From: Paracoccus salipaludis | GTDB lineage: Bacteria; Pseudomonadota; Alphaproteobacteria; Rhodobacterales; Rhodobacteraceae | Direction of reading: 5' to 3' | Assembly (NCBI RefSeq): GCF_002287065.1 | Contig: NZ_NSJZ01000001.1 | Location: forward strand, 248,001-312,000 | DNA length: 64,000 nucleotides | In this document: positions 56,831 through 64,000 of the stretch, in pieces | Layout of the letters: every line of letters starts with the position of its first letter | Numbering within the stretch: the stretch's first letter is position 1 | Notes under the pieces: generated by a model | The model's database searches: none | What the model was told of the DNA's origin: nothing | What the model saw: only the letters and a program-made list of their open reading frames with translations | Made by a program: the position numbers and the translations under genes

Positions 56831-58840
56831 GTGCAGCAGATCGAGATTAAAGTTGAGAATGATCACATTCAGCGCATTACGACCGCGAAACCTCTGGCAG
56901 CCATCTCGGAACTTATCTGGAACGCCTACGATGCGGATGCGCGCGAAGTAAAGGTCGAGCTAGAAGCGGGTCAACTTACAAAGCTCGGCGTCATTCGAGT
57001 GGTGGACGATGGAAACGGGATTCCCGCTGACGAGGTCGAAACGTTCTTCCAGTCGTTGGGTGGCTCTTGGAAAAAGCGCGCAATTAAGACTGAAGGCGGG
57101 AGGTCGATTCATGGGGAAAAGGGGCAAGGACGTTTCAAGGCATTCGCACTCGGGGAACGTGTAACGTGGATATCTCATCATGCCGGAAAGAAGTTCTCGA
57201 TCAGCGGTAAAAAATCTGATCTGAAGCGCTTTATGATTTCAGATACAGTCCCGTCAGCGAACACTGGCTGCACTGTAGAAATCGAGAATATCGTTCGAGA
57301 TTTTGAAATATGGTCGACAGACAGGTTCGCCGAGCAGGTCAGGGATGTGTTCGCGCTCCAACTCTACGAAGATCCCGCCTTCCGTATCATCTATGATGGC
57401 GAAGAGATAGATGCACGAGACGCAATCCGCGACGTAACGTCATATAAAATTACGGCGATCACCGAAGATGGCCATGAATACCAAGCCACGCTCGACATCA
57501 TCGAGTGGAAAAAAAAGGTCGAACGGAAGCTAATGCTTTGCCTGCCCGGCCGTTTCAGTTTCCACGAAATGGCTCCTGGAATTCATGCCCGCGGCTTCGA
57601 CTTTACCGCATATTTGACGGCAGACCATTTTCAGGACCTTGCGGACGATAACACGGAAGGACTGGTAGAGCTCGATCCGCCCTCCATGGCACTTGTCGAG
57701 GCGACGAAGGCCAAGTTGCGCGAGCACTTTCGCGAGCGTGAAGCAGAGCGTTCTCGTGGTAAAATCCAGGAGTGGAAAGCGGCCAAAATCTATCCCTATG
57801 AAGGAAAAGCGTCTGATCCCATCGAAATTAACGAAAGACAGGTCTTCGATGTCGTAGCATTGAATTTGGCCGACTATAGCCCAGACTTCGAAAAGGCTCC
57901 GCCCAAGCAGCAAAAGTTAATCCTTCAACTCGTAAAGGCCGCAATTGAAACTGGCCCCGGAACCCTGCCTGCAATTCTTGAGAGTGTCGTAGACCTTCCC
58001 AAGGCCAAGCAAGAGGAACTGTCAGACCTACTTCGAAAAACATCTCTTACGGCAGTTATCAATGCCGCGAAAGCGGTCACCGATCGTCTTGAATTTGTGC
58101 GTGCCCTGCAGATTTTAGTATTTGACTCGAAATCCAAACGTCAGCTCCTCGAACGATCGCAACTTCACAGAATTATCGCCCAAGAGACATGGATTTTCGG
58201 GGAACAGTTCAATCTGATGAACGACGACGAGGATCTGTCCGCAGTATTGCGCAGCCATATTGAATTACTGGGTAGTGACAGTGACAATGGCACTGCTCGG
58301 GCGACACTCGCGCCAAATGCACCAGTTCTCGACGCCGAAGGCAAAGCCGCTATTGTTGATCTGATGCTTTCTTGCCGGATGCCTACGGCCACCGACGAAG
58401 AGCGAAAACACCTCGTCATAGAGCTAAAGCGCCCAAGTCAGAACCTTAACGAAGACGTCATTAACCAAGTCAAGAAGTACGCAAAGGCCGTGGCGCTTGA
58501 TGACCGTTTCAAGCACTCGAACGTCGAGTGGGATTTTGTTGCCGTCGCCAACCGCTTCACAAAAGATGCGGAGTTCGAGGCGCGGCAAAAAGACAAGCCC
58601 CTTGGGCTGGTCCTCGAAATTGATGACCCGATCAAGATACGTGTCTGGGCCAAGACCTGGGGAGAGATCATCCAGGAGGCTGAGGGGCGTCTGACCTTTT
58701 ACAAACGCCGCTTGGAGTATCAGGCCAACGACAAAGAAGCTTTGCGGTATCTGCGTACTATTAACGCAGACTATCTAAGTGAGGAGGTCAAGGAACGAAT
58801 CTCGGCCCTTGATGCGAAAGAAGACGTAGCGGCGGAGTAG
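56831..58840 (+). CDS. GHKL ATPase (MORC/MutL-like) fused to PD-(D/E)XK Shedu-like nuclease
   Basis: A 669-residue protein. Residues 1-200 form a GHKL ATPase: N-box ELIWNAYDADA (Glu27, Asn31, Asp34), G1 DDGNG (59-63), G2 GEKGQGRFK (95-103). A following S5-like part contains YEDPAFRIIYDGEEID. Residues about 220-480 are alpha-helical and unassigned. The C-terminal part has Asp510 in IVDLML, ELK (531-533), Gln546 and Tyr550, the arrangement of PD-(D/E)XK nucleases of the Shedu/DUF4263 kind. The start is GTG 56831 with only a weak GAGG. Codon use is far less GC-rich than in the core genes. Known paraMORC and Shedu proteins act in phage defence or restriction; that role is inferred here. The gene converges on a 264-residue partner 19 bases away. 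Confidence 0.75.
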   Translation: MQQIEIKVENDHIQRITTAKPLAAISELIWNAYDADAREVKVELEAGQLTKLGVIRVVDDGNGIPADEVETFFQSLGGSWKKRAIKTEGGRSIHGEKGQGRFKAFALGERVTWISHHAGKKFSISGKKSDLKRFMISDTVPSANTGCTVEIENIVRDFEIWSTDRFAEQVRDVFALQLYEDPAFRIIYDGEEIDARDAIRDVTSYKITAITEDGHEYQATLDIIEWKKKVERKLMLCLPGRFSFHEMAPGIHARGFDFTAYLTADHFQDLADDNTEGLVELDPPSMALVEATKAKLREHFREREAERSRGKIQEWKAAKIYPYEGKASDPIEINERQVFDVVALNLADYSPDFEKAPPKQQKLILQLVKAAIETGPGTLPAILESVVDLPKAKQEELSDLLRKTSLTAVINAAKAVTDRLEFVRALQILVFDSKSKRQLLERSQLHRIIAQETWIFGEQFNLMNDDEDLSAVLRSHIELLGSDSDNGTARATLAPNAPVLDAEGKAAIVDLMLSCRMPTATDEERKHLVIELKRPSQNLNEDVINQVKKYAKAVALDDRFKHSNVEWDFVAVANRFTKDAEFEARQKDKPLGLVLEIDDPIKIRVWAKTWGEIIQEAEGRLTFYKRRLEYQANDKEALRYLRTINADYLSEEVKERISALDAKEDVAAE

Positions 58841-58859
58841 GCTTCGGTCAGAACTCTGT

Positions 58860-59654
58860 TTAACTGTACCAAGACGTATCGTCGAAATGATTGGCAACCA
58901 GGGTGAGCTCGGTAGGCTTTTCTACTGGAGCTTCGAACCGCAACCAGAATGGGAAATCGTGTTGAATTTCCGCCGCGTCGTGCTTGGAGCCATAGTGCAG
59001 GGTAACATGTGCTACGCCAGAAAAACTCACAACAATCACCTTTGAGCGCAATGCCTCGACTTGGATTTCAGCATCGTCAATCCAAGGGTCGATTTCGTAC
59101 CCCTTGCCTGCCAAAATATCGATGTCGTCGAAGGTCTGCTCGATCAACGCGTTCGACATCGCGCGATAGATATCGGCGACCAAGGCCTCTTTAACGGCAC
59201 TTCGTCCTTCAGAAAATGACGCAAGTAAGCCCTCAAGCGCTACCAAGGCTTCATCAATAAATGACTTAATGGTCGCCTTGTCGTTTACCAACGTGTCGGG
59301 CCGAACATGCGTTGCCTTGTTCAGGGCTTCAATCGATCGAATCGCCGCGCGGTGCAAATCGTCGACGTCCAATCCCAGCTGTTCGACAAATGCGTCTGAC
59401 AGGCCGCCTTGAGTAGAATAGATGGCCTTTTGGCGCCGTGTAACAGTTTTCGTGTTTGGCTCCTGCTTAAACCAAGCGCATGCGCGCACTTCATCATCTG
59501 GCGCGTCCGCATGCAGGATATGCCCGAACAATTCTCGAAGTCCGGCCGCGGCGAGATGCAAACGAACAGGATTGTTCTGATCGTTGGCGACCATGAGACT
59601 GCCCGCAAGCAAGTCCCGGGAAAATTGATCCGGAAGACGATCCTCGACGGTCAC
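58860..59654 (-). CDS. Uncharacterised protein, possibly pPIWI-associated-nuclease-like
   Basis: A 264-residue protein with low-GC codon use like its neighbour. Residues 20-125 contain RLHLAAAGLRELFGHILH, DDEVRACAWFKQE, YSTQGGLSDAFVEQLGLDVDDLHRA and IEALNKATHVRPDT, a pattern I associate with proteins annotated as predicted pPIWI-associating nucleases; this is from memory and unverified. The C-terminal third is beta-rich and lacks a clear catalytic motif. GTG 59654 follows AAAGGTG. The gene is convergent with the GHKL-nuclease gene, and the pair may have been acquired together. Confidence 0.55.
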   Translation of the reverse strand: MTVEDRLPDQFSRDLLAGSLMVANDQNNPVRLHLAAAGLRELFGHILHADAPDDEVRACAWFKQEPNTKTVTRRQKAIYSTQGGLSDAFVEQLGLDVDDLHRAAIRSIEALNKATHVRPDTLVNDKATIKSFIDEALVALEGLLASFSEGRSAVKEALVADIYRAMSNALIEQTFDDIDILAGKGYEIDPWIDDAEIQVEALRSKVIVVSFSGVAHVTLHYGSKHDAAEIQHDFPFWLRFEAPVEKPTELTLVANHFDDTSWYS

Positions 59655-60048
59655 GTGATCACCTTTCTAGAGTAGAGGCAGCAGGATGCGCCCATTGTCT
59701 CGACGCCCAATCTTGCCTGATGGGTATTTGGCATTTCTGTTATAGAAATAGTTCGAACGAACGCAATCGCTCCCTTATGACCTCGCCGGTTCAGCGTCAT
59801 ATCACTGGGCATAGTTGCATCGGCCCCAAGTCAGATCACCGCCCATTTCGGGCCTTGCGGCCGAGGGAAGCGAATGGCCACTCTCCGCCCATTGTGTCAG
59901 TCGAGGTCGCCCTTCGCATGCGTTTCGAACAGCTTCTAACCGACAAATCCATGATCACCAGTACGACAACTGCCGCGCTTTAGCTGAGAACCAAGTTTCG
60001 CGGCGATGAGGCGTCATACTCCTGGGCTGGCAAGCGCCTCCAGAACCC
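59655..60048. other. Non-coding stretch before the insertion sequence
   Basis: 394 bases with no supported gene. A frame at 59720-59983 has no ribosome-binding site and no family features. The promoter of the minus-strand 264-residue gene should lie at its left end. GTTCGAAC (59751-59758) is a short palindrome. Confidence 0.5.
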
Positions 60049-60052
60049 TTAA

Positions 60053-61413
60053 CAGGCTGCTGAAGAAGTCGACCCTCGACGCCGTTTCCGGGACATGATT
60101 CATCCTCACTGCTGCGTTTGCGGAGGCGAGGATGCGCGGGACAGACAAGGTGACGGGATCGCTGTTCAGCTATGTCGATGTTGAGGAGCGCATCCCCGCC
60201 CGGCACCCGCTGCGCAAGATCCGGCGGATCGTCAACGAGGCGCTGACCAGTCTCGATTGCGAGTTTGACCGGCTCTATGCGGTCGAGGGCCGCCCCTCCA
60301 TCGCGCCGGAGCGGCTGCTGCGGGCCAGCCTCCTGCAGATCCTGTTCTCGGTTCGCTCCGAGCGCCAGCTGATGGAGCAGATGCACTACAACCTGCTGTT
60401 TCGGTGGTTCATCGGGCTCGGCATCGACGATCCGGTCTGGGTGCCGACGGTGTTTTCCAAGAACCGTGACCGCCTGCTCACGACCGACATGGCCCGGAAG
60501 TTCCTTGCGGCGATCCTCGCGCACCGCGAGGTGGCGCCGCTGCTGTCGGACGAGCACTTCTCGGTCGACGGCACGCTGGTGAAAGCCTGGGCGTCGATGA
60601 AGAGCTTCCAGCCGAAGGGAGGGGGCGCACTGCCCGACGATGACCGCGGCCCGAGTGATCCGCCCAGCCCCCGCTCCGCAGACACCCCCAACCAGCCACA
60701 GCCCGAGACCGAGACCACCCCGATGACCCGCCCCGTCCGCCAGGATCGTAATGCCGAAGTCGACTTCCGGGGCGAGAAGCGCTCGAACGCCACGCATGCC
60801 TCGACCACCGACCCCGAGGCGCGGCTTTACAAGAAGTCGCCTGGCGCAGGCGCGCTGCTCTGCTTCATGGGGCACACGCTGATGGAGAACCGCAGCGGCC
60901 TGGTCGTCCAGGCTGACCTGACCCAGGCCGATGGCCATGCGGAGCGCCGCGCCGCGCTCGACATGATCCACCGCCACTCGCCGGGCGCGACGCGCCGCCT
61001 GACCCTCGGCGCCGACAAGGGCTACGACAGCGCCGACTTTGTCGCCGATCTCCGCCAAGCCTGCGTGACCCCGCATGTCGCCCGAAAGGCACGGCACTCC
61101 GCCATCGACGGACGCACCACCCGTCATCCCGGCTATTCCGCCTCGCAGAAGCGCCGCAAGAAGATCGAGGAGCCCTTCGGCTGGGCCAAGACCGTGGGCG
61201 GCATGGCCCAGACCGTCTATCGCGGCGTCGAGCGCGTCCGAGCCAGGTTCACCCTCACCATGGTCGCCTGCAACCTCGCCCGACTGCCTCGACTGCTGGC
61301 CGCGTGATCGGGGGAACGAGCACGAGCGCGCCGTCCCGCCCGGCCCCAGCAGCAGTCGTCAAACCCGGCAGATCGGAAAAACCGTCCCGCTGCCCGACTT
61401 CTTCAGCAGCCTG
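60053..61413 (+). mobile_element. IS5-group insertion sequence, intact (about 1,361 bp)
   Basis: Perfect 19-base terminal inverted repeats CAGGCTGCTGAAGAAGTCG at 60053-60071 and (inverted) 61395-61413. They are flanked on both sides by TTAA (60049-60052 and 61414-61417), which fits the YTAR target duplication of the IS5 subgroup. One full-length transposase gene lies inside. All parts look functional, so the insertion is probably recent. Confidence 0.88.
60132..61307 (+). CDS. IS5-family DDE transposase
   Basis: A 391-residue transposase. The N-terminal DUF772-type domain (HPLRKIRRIVNEALTSLDCEFDRLYAVEGRPSIAPERLLRA-like start, QLMEQMHYNLLFRWFIGL) is followed by the DDE catalytic domain: DEHFSVDGTLVKAWAS for the first Asp, LTLGADKGYDSADFV for the second, and RRKKIEEPFGWAKTVGG for the Glu. 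GGAGGCGAGG precedes ATG 60132. No frameshift or stop; the element should be active. Confidence 0.93.
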   Translation: MRGTDKVTGSLFSYVDVEERIPARHPLRKIRRIVNEALTSLDCEFDRLYAVEGRPSIAPERLLRASLLQILFSVRSERQLMEQMHYNLLFRWFIGLGIDDPVWVPTVFSKNRDRLLTTDMARKFLAAILAHREVAPLLSDEHFSVDGTLVKAWASMKSFQPKGGGALPDDDRGPSDPPSPRSADTPNQPQPETETTPMTRPVRQDRNAEVDFRGEKRSNATHASTTDPEARLYKKSPGAGALLCFMGHTLMENRSGLVVQADLTQADGHAERRAALDMIHRHSPGATRRLTLGADKGYDSADFVADLRQACVTPHVARKARHSAIDGRTTRHPGYSASQKRRKKIEEPFGWAKTVGGMAQTVYRGVERVRARFTLTMVACNLARLPRLLAA

Positions 61414-61434
61414 TTAAGAGTAGAAGTTCGTAAG

Positions 61435-62166
61435 TCATTCGTCGGCCCACAAGCCATGTCGCACCAGGACCATCTTGGCTGTGCGCCATGCGACGTGCGC
61501 CGCCTTGGCCGCACGGTTGCATGAGCGCGTTTCCTGGTAAACATTGACGACAACCTGCTCGTCATAGCGCTTGCGGCTGTTTGCGATGGGCACAGCCCGC
61601 CCGGTTCGCCTGATCCACCGTGAAATGGTATCTCGGCCGACGCCATGGCACCGGCTGAGTTCGCGGACTGAGGTGCCTTTCTGCCAAGCGCGCGCGATCT
61701 CTTCATAGATGTCAATGCCTGCGTTCTTCAGTGCCTTGATGGCATCAGCGCGCTGCAGGCCAAGGCCGAAGGCGAAGCTGTTGATCGATCGGACCGTTTC
61801 ATAGCGCTCGCGCAGCTCGGCAGAGTCAGGGAGTGGCGGCTTCAGAGGTGGGTTCGAAAGATCGTCTGAACTGATGATCCTACTCTGGATCACCATAAAG
61901 CGTGCGGGCTCTGGGAGAATCCAGTGCCTCGGTTCCTCGGCAACAAGAGATATCTCCTGCTCTTCCGTCTTTGACCGCCGCCGCCGAACCGTATTCATCA
62001 TTGGCGCAACTACAGCTTCATCGCTTATGCGCTCGAGCTCATCGATAGCAGCCCTATGTTGGGCAGCAAGGGCCTGAGCGGAGGCATGTTGTTTTCGCAA
62101 CTCGGCCAACTCCGCGCGCTGGTCTTCGGTAAGGCCATCGTTTCCCACCTCTGCGTCGCTCGACAT
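61435..62166 (-). CDS. DNA-binding protein with coiled coil and two C-terminal HTH motifs
   Basis: A 243-residue protein. Residues 14-50 are predicted coiled coil (EDQRAELAELRKQHASAQAL). A middle segment (80-145) has no recognised family. Residues 164-188 (GTSVRELSRCHGVGRDTISRWIRRTG) and about 213-238 (TRSCNRAAKAAHVAWRTAKMVLVRHG) are two helix-turn-helix motifs of the transposase/resolvase type. No catalytic domain is seen. Its 3' end is 17 bases from the right TTAA repeat of the IS, so it is probably complete. It may be a regulator or accessory factor of the neighbouring mobile element. Confidence 0.6.
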   Translation of the reverse strand: MSSDAEVGNDGLTEDQRAELAELRKQHASAQALAAQHRAAIDELERISDEAVVAPMMNTVRRRRSKTEEQEISLVAEEPRHWILPEPARFMVIQSRIISSDDLSNPPLKPPLPDSAELRERYETVRSINSFAFGLGLQRADAIKALKNAGIDIYEEIARAWQKGTSVRELSRCHGVGRDTISRWIRRTGRAVPIANSRKRYDEQVVVNVYQETRSCNRAAKAAHVAWRTAKMVLVRHGLWADE

Positions 62167-62274
62167 TCCCCATCGCCCCCCGTGCCTTTATCCACATTAT
62201 TCTGACGGCACCTGCAAAGGGCCAAGCTGATTTCGGAGAAGCTTCGTACTTTGGCCGCGGCCAGCAGGGTCAAA

Positions 62275-62289
62275 GTGCGACAAACGCAC
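62275..62289. promoter_or_regulatory. Inverted repeat between two HTH genes, possible operator
   Basis: GTGCG-ACAAA-CGCAC lies between the divergent coiled-coil/HTH gene and the Ner-like gene, 88 bases before the latter. Its position suits autoregulation by the Ner-like protein. Confidence 0.35.
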
Positions 62290-62376
62290 AGGGTGCCCGC
62301 CTGACACTTGCCGACGAGCCGCTTCTGCGAATCACTGCGGCAGGAGCAACTACGCAGTCCAAGGACTTGCCCGGCC

Positions 62377-62619
62377 ATGAAGGTCGATCTGCAGAACCAC
62401 GAACGTCTCAAGTGCCGGCTCCGACTGGCGGGATCTTCGATGGCGGGGGTCGCCCGCGCGCTCGGCATATCCCAGAGCAGCGTGACCGTGGTCAGCCAAG
62501 GCTACCGCCGGTCACATCGCGTGCAGAGCGAGATCGCAGGTCAGCTCGGCACGACACCGCAGGAGCTCTTCCCGGACCGTTATGATGTAGAGGAGGAACC
62601 AGCCAACCAGCACGACTGA
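62377..62619 (+). CDS. Ner/Nlp-family helix-turn-helix regulator
   Basis: An 80-residue protein: MKVDLQNHERLKCRLRLAGSSMAGVARALGISQSSVTVVSQGYRRSHRVQSEIAGQLG... This matches the small Nlp/Ner family of lambda-repressor-like regulators, in which a single HTH covers most of the chain. Such proteins repress early transposition genes in Mu-like phages and are found upstream of transposition operons. Here it precedes the TnsA-like gene by 205 bases with a hairpin terminator between. Confidence 0.78.
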   Translation: MKVDLQNHERLKCRLRLAGSSMAGVARALGISQSSVTVVSQGYRRSHRVQSEIAGQLGTTPQELFPDRYDVEEEPANQHD

Positions 62620-62631
62620 CAAGGGAATGGA

Positions 62632-62668
62632 AAAAGAGGCCCCTGCTGTAACAGGAAGCCCCTTTTAG
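62632..62668 (+). terminator. Imperfect hairpin terminator after the Ner-like gene
   Basis: AAAAGAGGCCCCTG pairs, with two interruptions, with CAGGAAGCCCCTTTT around a CTGTAA loop, ending in TTTT, 13 bases past the stop codon. Confidence 0.6.
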
Positions 62669-62824
62669 GCGTCGTTTCTACCCGACACCCCTTCCTCCCC
62701 CGAGTCGAACAAAAAGTCAACCTGCCGGACGCGATCCCGCAGGCTAGTTCAACACATCCAAGCAAAGGGGGAGATCGCGCCCGTCTGGTCCTGTAACGGC
62801 CCGGACGAGCGTGCTCCAGATAGC

Positions 62825-63553
62825 ATGAAGCAAAACCAGATCGATCACGTGGTAATGCCACGCGCTGCCGCACCTGTCACCGAACCGGCGTTCTCGCGCC
62901 CGTTGCCGAGCAGGGCGACGCGCACGCCGCCGCCCCGCTCGCGAGCCAGCAGCCGCGGCCACATTCCTTCGCGAACCGCGGCGGACGCGCGCCTTCGGCT
63001 CCGGCACTTTGAAAGCAAGCTCGAGCAGAACGTCCTCTATCTGCTGCTCTCCAGAGCGGATGTCGTGGATGTCTGGGATCAGCCGCCGCCAATCAGCTAT
63101 GCGGACAGCCACGGCAAAAGGCGCACCCACGTCTTCGACTATCTGGCCACTCTGACTGATGGCCGGCGCATTGCCATTGCGGTCAAGCCTTTCGCCGTCG
63201 CAGAACGCCGGAACTTTCGCGAGACCCTGAACCTGATCCGCGCTGCGACGCCTCTCACCTACGCCCATGAGGTCGTTCTGGTGACCGAGAGATCCTACAC
63301 ACCCGCCGCCGCACGCAATGCCCAGAAGCTGCATGAATTCCGCCGTGCCGCCGATCTGGAGGCGGACGACATCGTGGCCAGGCTGATCGCCAACTTGAAT
63401 GGCCCGACAACCATTGCTGAACTCGTGGCGCAGTCGGGTCTCGAGGGCCGAGCATTCCGAGCCGTCTTCCGGGCGATCTTCGCGGGCTTTCTGCGCGCCC
63501 TCGATCAGGGCGACATTCTTCCGTCGACTACGATTGCTCCGGAGGTGATGTAA
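62825..63553 (+). CDS. tnsA: TnsA-like endonuclease of a Tn7-like element
   Basis: A 242-residue protein. After a basic, proline-rich N-terminus (1-55) comes a TnsA N-terminal-type nuclease domain: FESKLEQNVLYLLL (Glu63), WDQPPPISY, GKRRTHVFDYLATLTDGRR (Asp105) and IAIAVKPF (Lys121). The residue two before Lys121, normally Glu or Gln in the (E/Q)xK motif, is Ala119. The C-terminal part (180-230) looks like a winged helix (TTIAELVAQSGLEGRAFRAVFRAIFAGFLRAL). Tn7 TnsA cuts the 5' ends so the element moves without cointegrates. The stop codon overlaps the TnsB-like start (TAATG). Start ATG 62825 has no clear ribosome-binding site. Confidence 0.72.
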   Translation: MKQNQIDHVVMPRAAAPVTEPAFSRPLPSRATRTPPPRSRASSRGHIPSRTAADARLRLRHFESKLEQNVLYLLLSRADVVDVWDQPPPISYADSHGKRRTHVFDYLATLTDGRRIAIAVKPFAVAERRNFRETLNLIRAATPLTYAHEVVLVTERSYTPAAARNAQKLHEFRRAADLEADDIVARLIANLNGPTTIAELVAQSGLEGRAFRAVFRAIFAGFLRALDQGDILPSTTIAPEVM

Positions 63554-64000
63554 TGATGCAGCATTTTCGCCTCTCCGAGACAGACTGCCTCCAGATCGCC
63601 GGGGTGCAGCACCGGCTGGTCCGGTCTGACAGGTCAGGATCGATCTGGGCTCGCCTCGATCAGGACCACATCCGCCTGGCCTTCACCGGAACGGAGTTGC
63701 TGCAATGCCTGGGCGGACCTGACACGCGGCTCCTGCGCGGCCATTTCTCTCACAGCGCCGCTCTGCGACGGCTACGCTGCGACCTTCAATATCTCGCAAC
63801 CTGTGAACCTCAAAAGCGGCGACAGGCACTGTGGCAGGAAACCTGGGCCAAGTTCTTTCTCGACATGGCGGCAACAGGTGAGACAAGCCGCACCGAGCGC
63901 TCGGTCAAGAGGGTCATCCCAGAGCTCGAGCGACGGGTCAATGAGGCGGAGGCGAGCGGGCAGGATGTCGGGCGAGCGCCCCGCGCAGGGCAGACATATG
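63553..64000 (+). CDS. tnsB: TnsB/TniA-like transposase, 5' part only
   Basis: The reading frame is open from ATG 63553 (overlapping the tnsA TAA; GGAGGTGA upstream) to the window end, giving 149 residues. It starts MMQHFRLSETDCLQIAGVQHRLV, with IWARLDQDHIRLAFTGTELLQCLGG, LWQETWAKFFLDMAATGETSRTERSVKRVIPELERRV. This is the N-terminal pattern of TnsB/TniA proteins that precedes the DNA-binding and DDE domains, which lie beyond the edge. tniB/tnsC and tniQ homologues are expected next. Confidence 0.75.
   Translation, partial: MMQHFRLSETDCLQIAGVQHRLVRSDRSGSIWARLDQDHIRLAFTGTELLQCLGGPDTRLLRGHFSHSAALRRLRCDLQYLATCEPQKRRQALWQETWAKFFLDMAATGETSRTERSVKRVIPELERRVNEAEASGQDVGRAPRAGQTY

Larger units (their letters stand above)
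56261..64000. mobile_element. Accessory/mobile region downstream of tRNA-Pro (continues past window)
   Basis: From the tRNA onward the window contains lower-GC genes, an intact IS, transposon-type regulators and TnsA/TnsB genes, with no housekeeping genes. A second copy of the tRNA 3' end was not seen in the window, so the far border is outside it or the region arose by several insertions. Confidence 0.65.

Noticed and set aside
59720..59983. 87-codon frame between the 264-residue gene and the IS
   Set aside because: No ribosome-binding site, atypical composition and no conserved pattern.

Overview
The window looks like a chromosomal segment of a Rhodobacteraceae alphaproteobacterium, most probably Paracoccus or a close relative. 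The evidence is the high GC content, tightly overlapping operons (ATGA and TGATG junctions), and family choices such as a DUF1178 protein, a DmdB-like acyl-CoA ligase, LysC followed by PtsP, and a Hint/RTX secreted protein. The genus is inferred from general resemblance, not from a database search.

Layout. At 1-1140 is the 3' part of an altronate dehydratase (UxaA). A cytochrome b561 (1153-1764, minus) lies next to it. From 1.9 to 13.3 kb there is a catecholate siderophore locus. It holds a DHB-AMP ligase, a stand-alone aryl carrier protein, an EntF-type serine NRPS (C-A-T-TE), a Fes/IroE-type esterase, a secreted beta-propeller protein, and a binding protein, permease and ATPase for ferric-siderophore uptake. 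Genes for making DHB and an outer-membrane receptor are not in the window. Then come waaA, a DUF1178 gene, a large RTX/Hint secreted protein, lysC, ptsP and a zinc module (znuA diverging from zur-znuC-znuB over a near-perfect Zur box).

From 24.8 to 41.4 kb are mainly metabolic and transport genes: a GAF/Fis regulator with an aldehyde dehydrogenase, two small stress-type proteins, a uracil/xanthine permease, metNIQ, an OYE-family reductase, a small clan-A glycosidase-like protein, a TRAP transporter, catalase and an acyl-CoA ligase. From 41.4 to 56.1 kb are mannonate dehydratase, an osmoprotectant ABC transporter in yehZYXW order, a FAH-family hydrolase, dapD, a LOG-family protein, rlmH, rsfS, leuCD, a frameshifted endonuclease/exonuclease/phosphatase-family gene, leuB and a DMT exporter, ending at tRNA-Pro(CGG).

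Right of the tRNA (56261-64000) the character changes. Codon use is less GC-rich, non-coding stretches are longer, and there are an intact IS5-group insertion sequence, phage/transposon-type regulators and the beginning of a TnsA-TnsB transposition module that runs off the window. Inside it sit two convergent genes of unusual make-up. One is a 669-residue GHKL-ATPase fused to a Shedu-like PD-(D/E)XK nuclease domain. The other is a 264-residue protein of uncertain family. I regard this pair as the best candidate for an undescribed defence or conflict system in the window.

No rRNA, CRISPR array or replication origin was seen.
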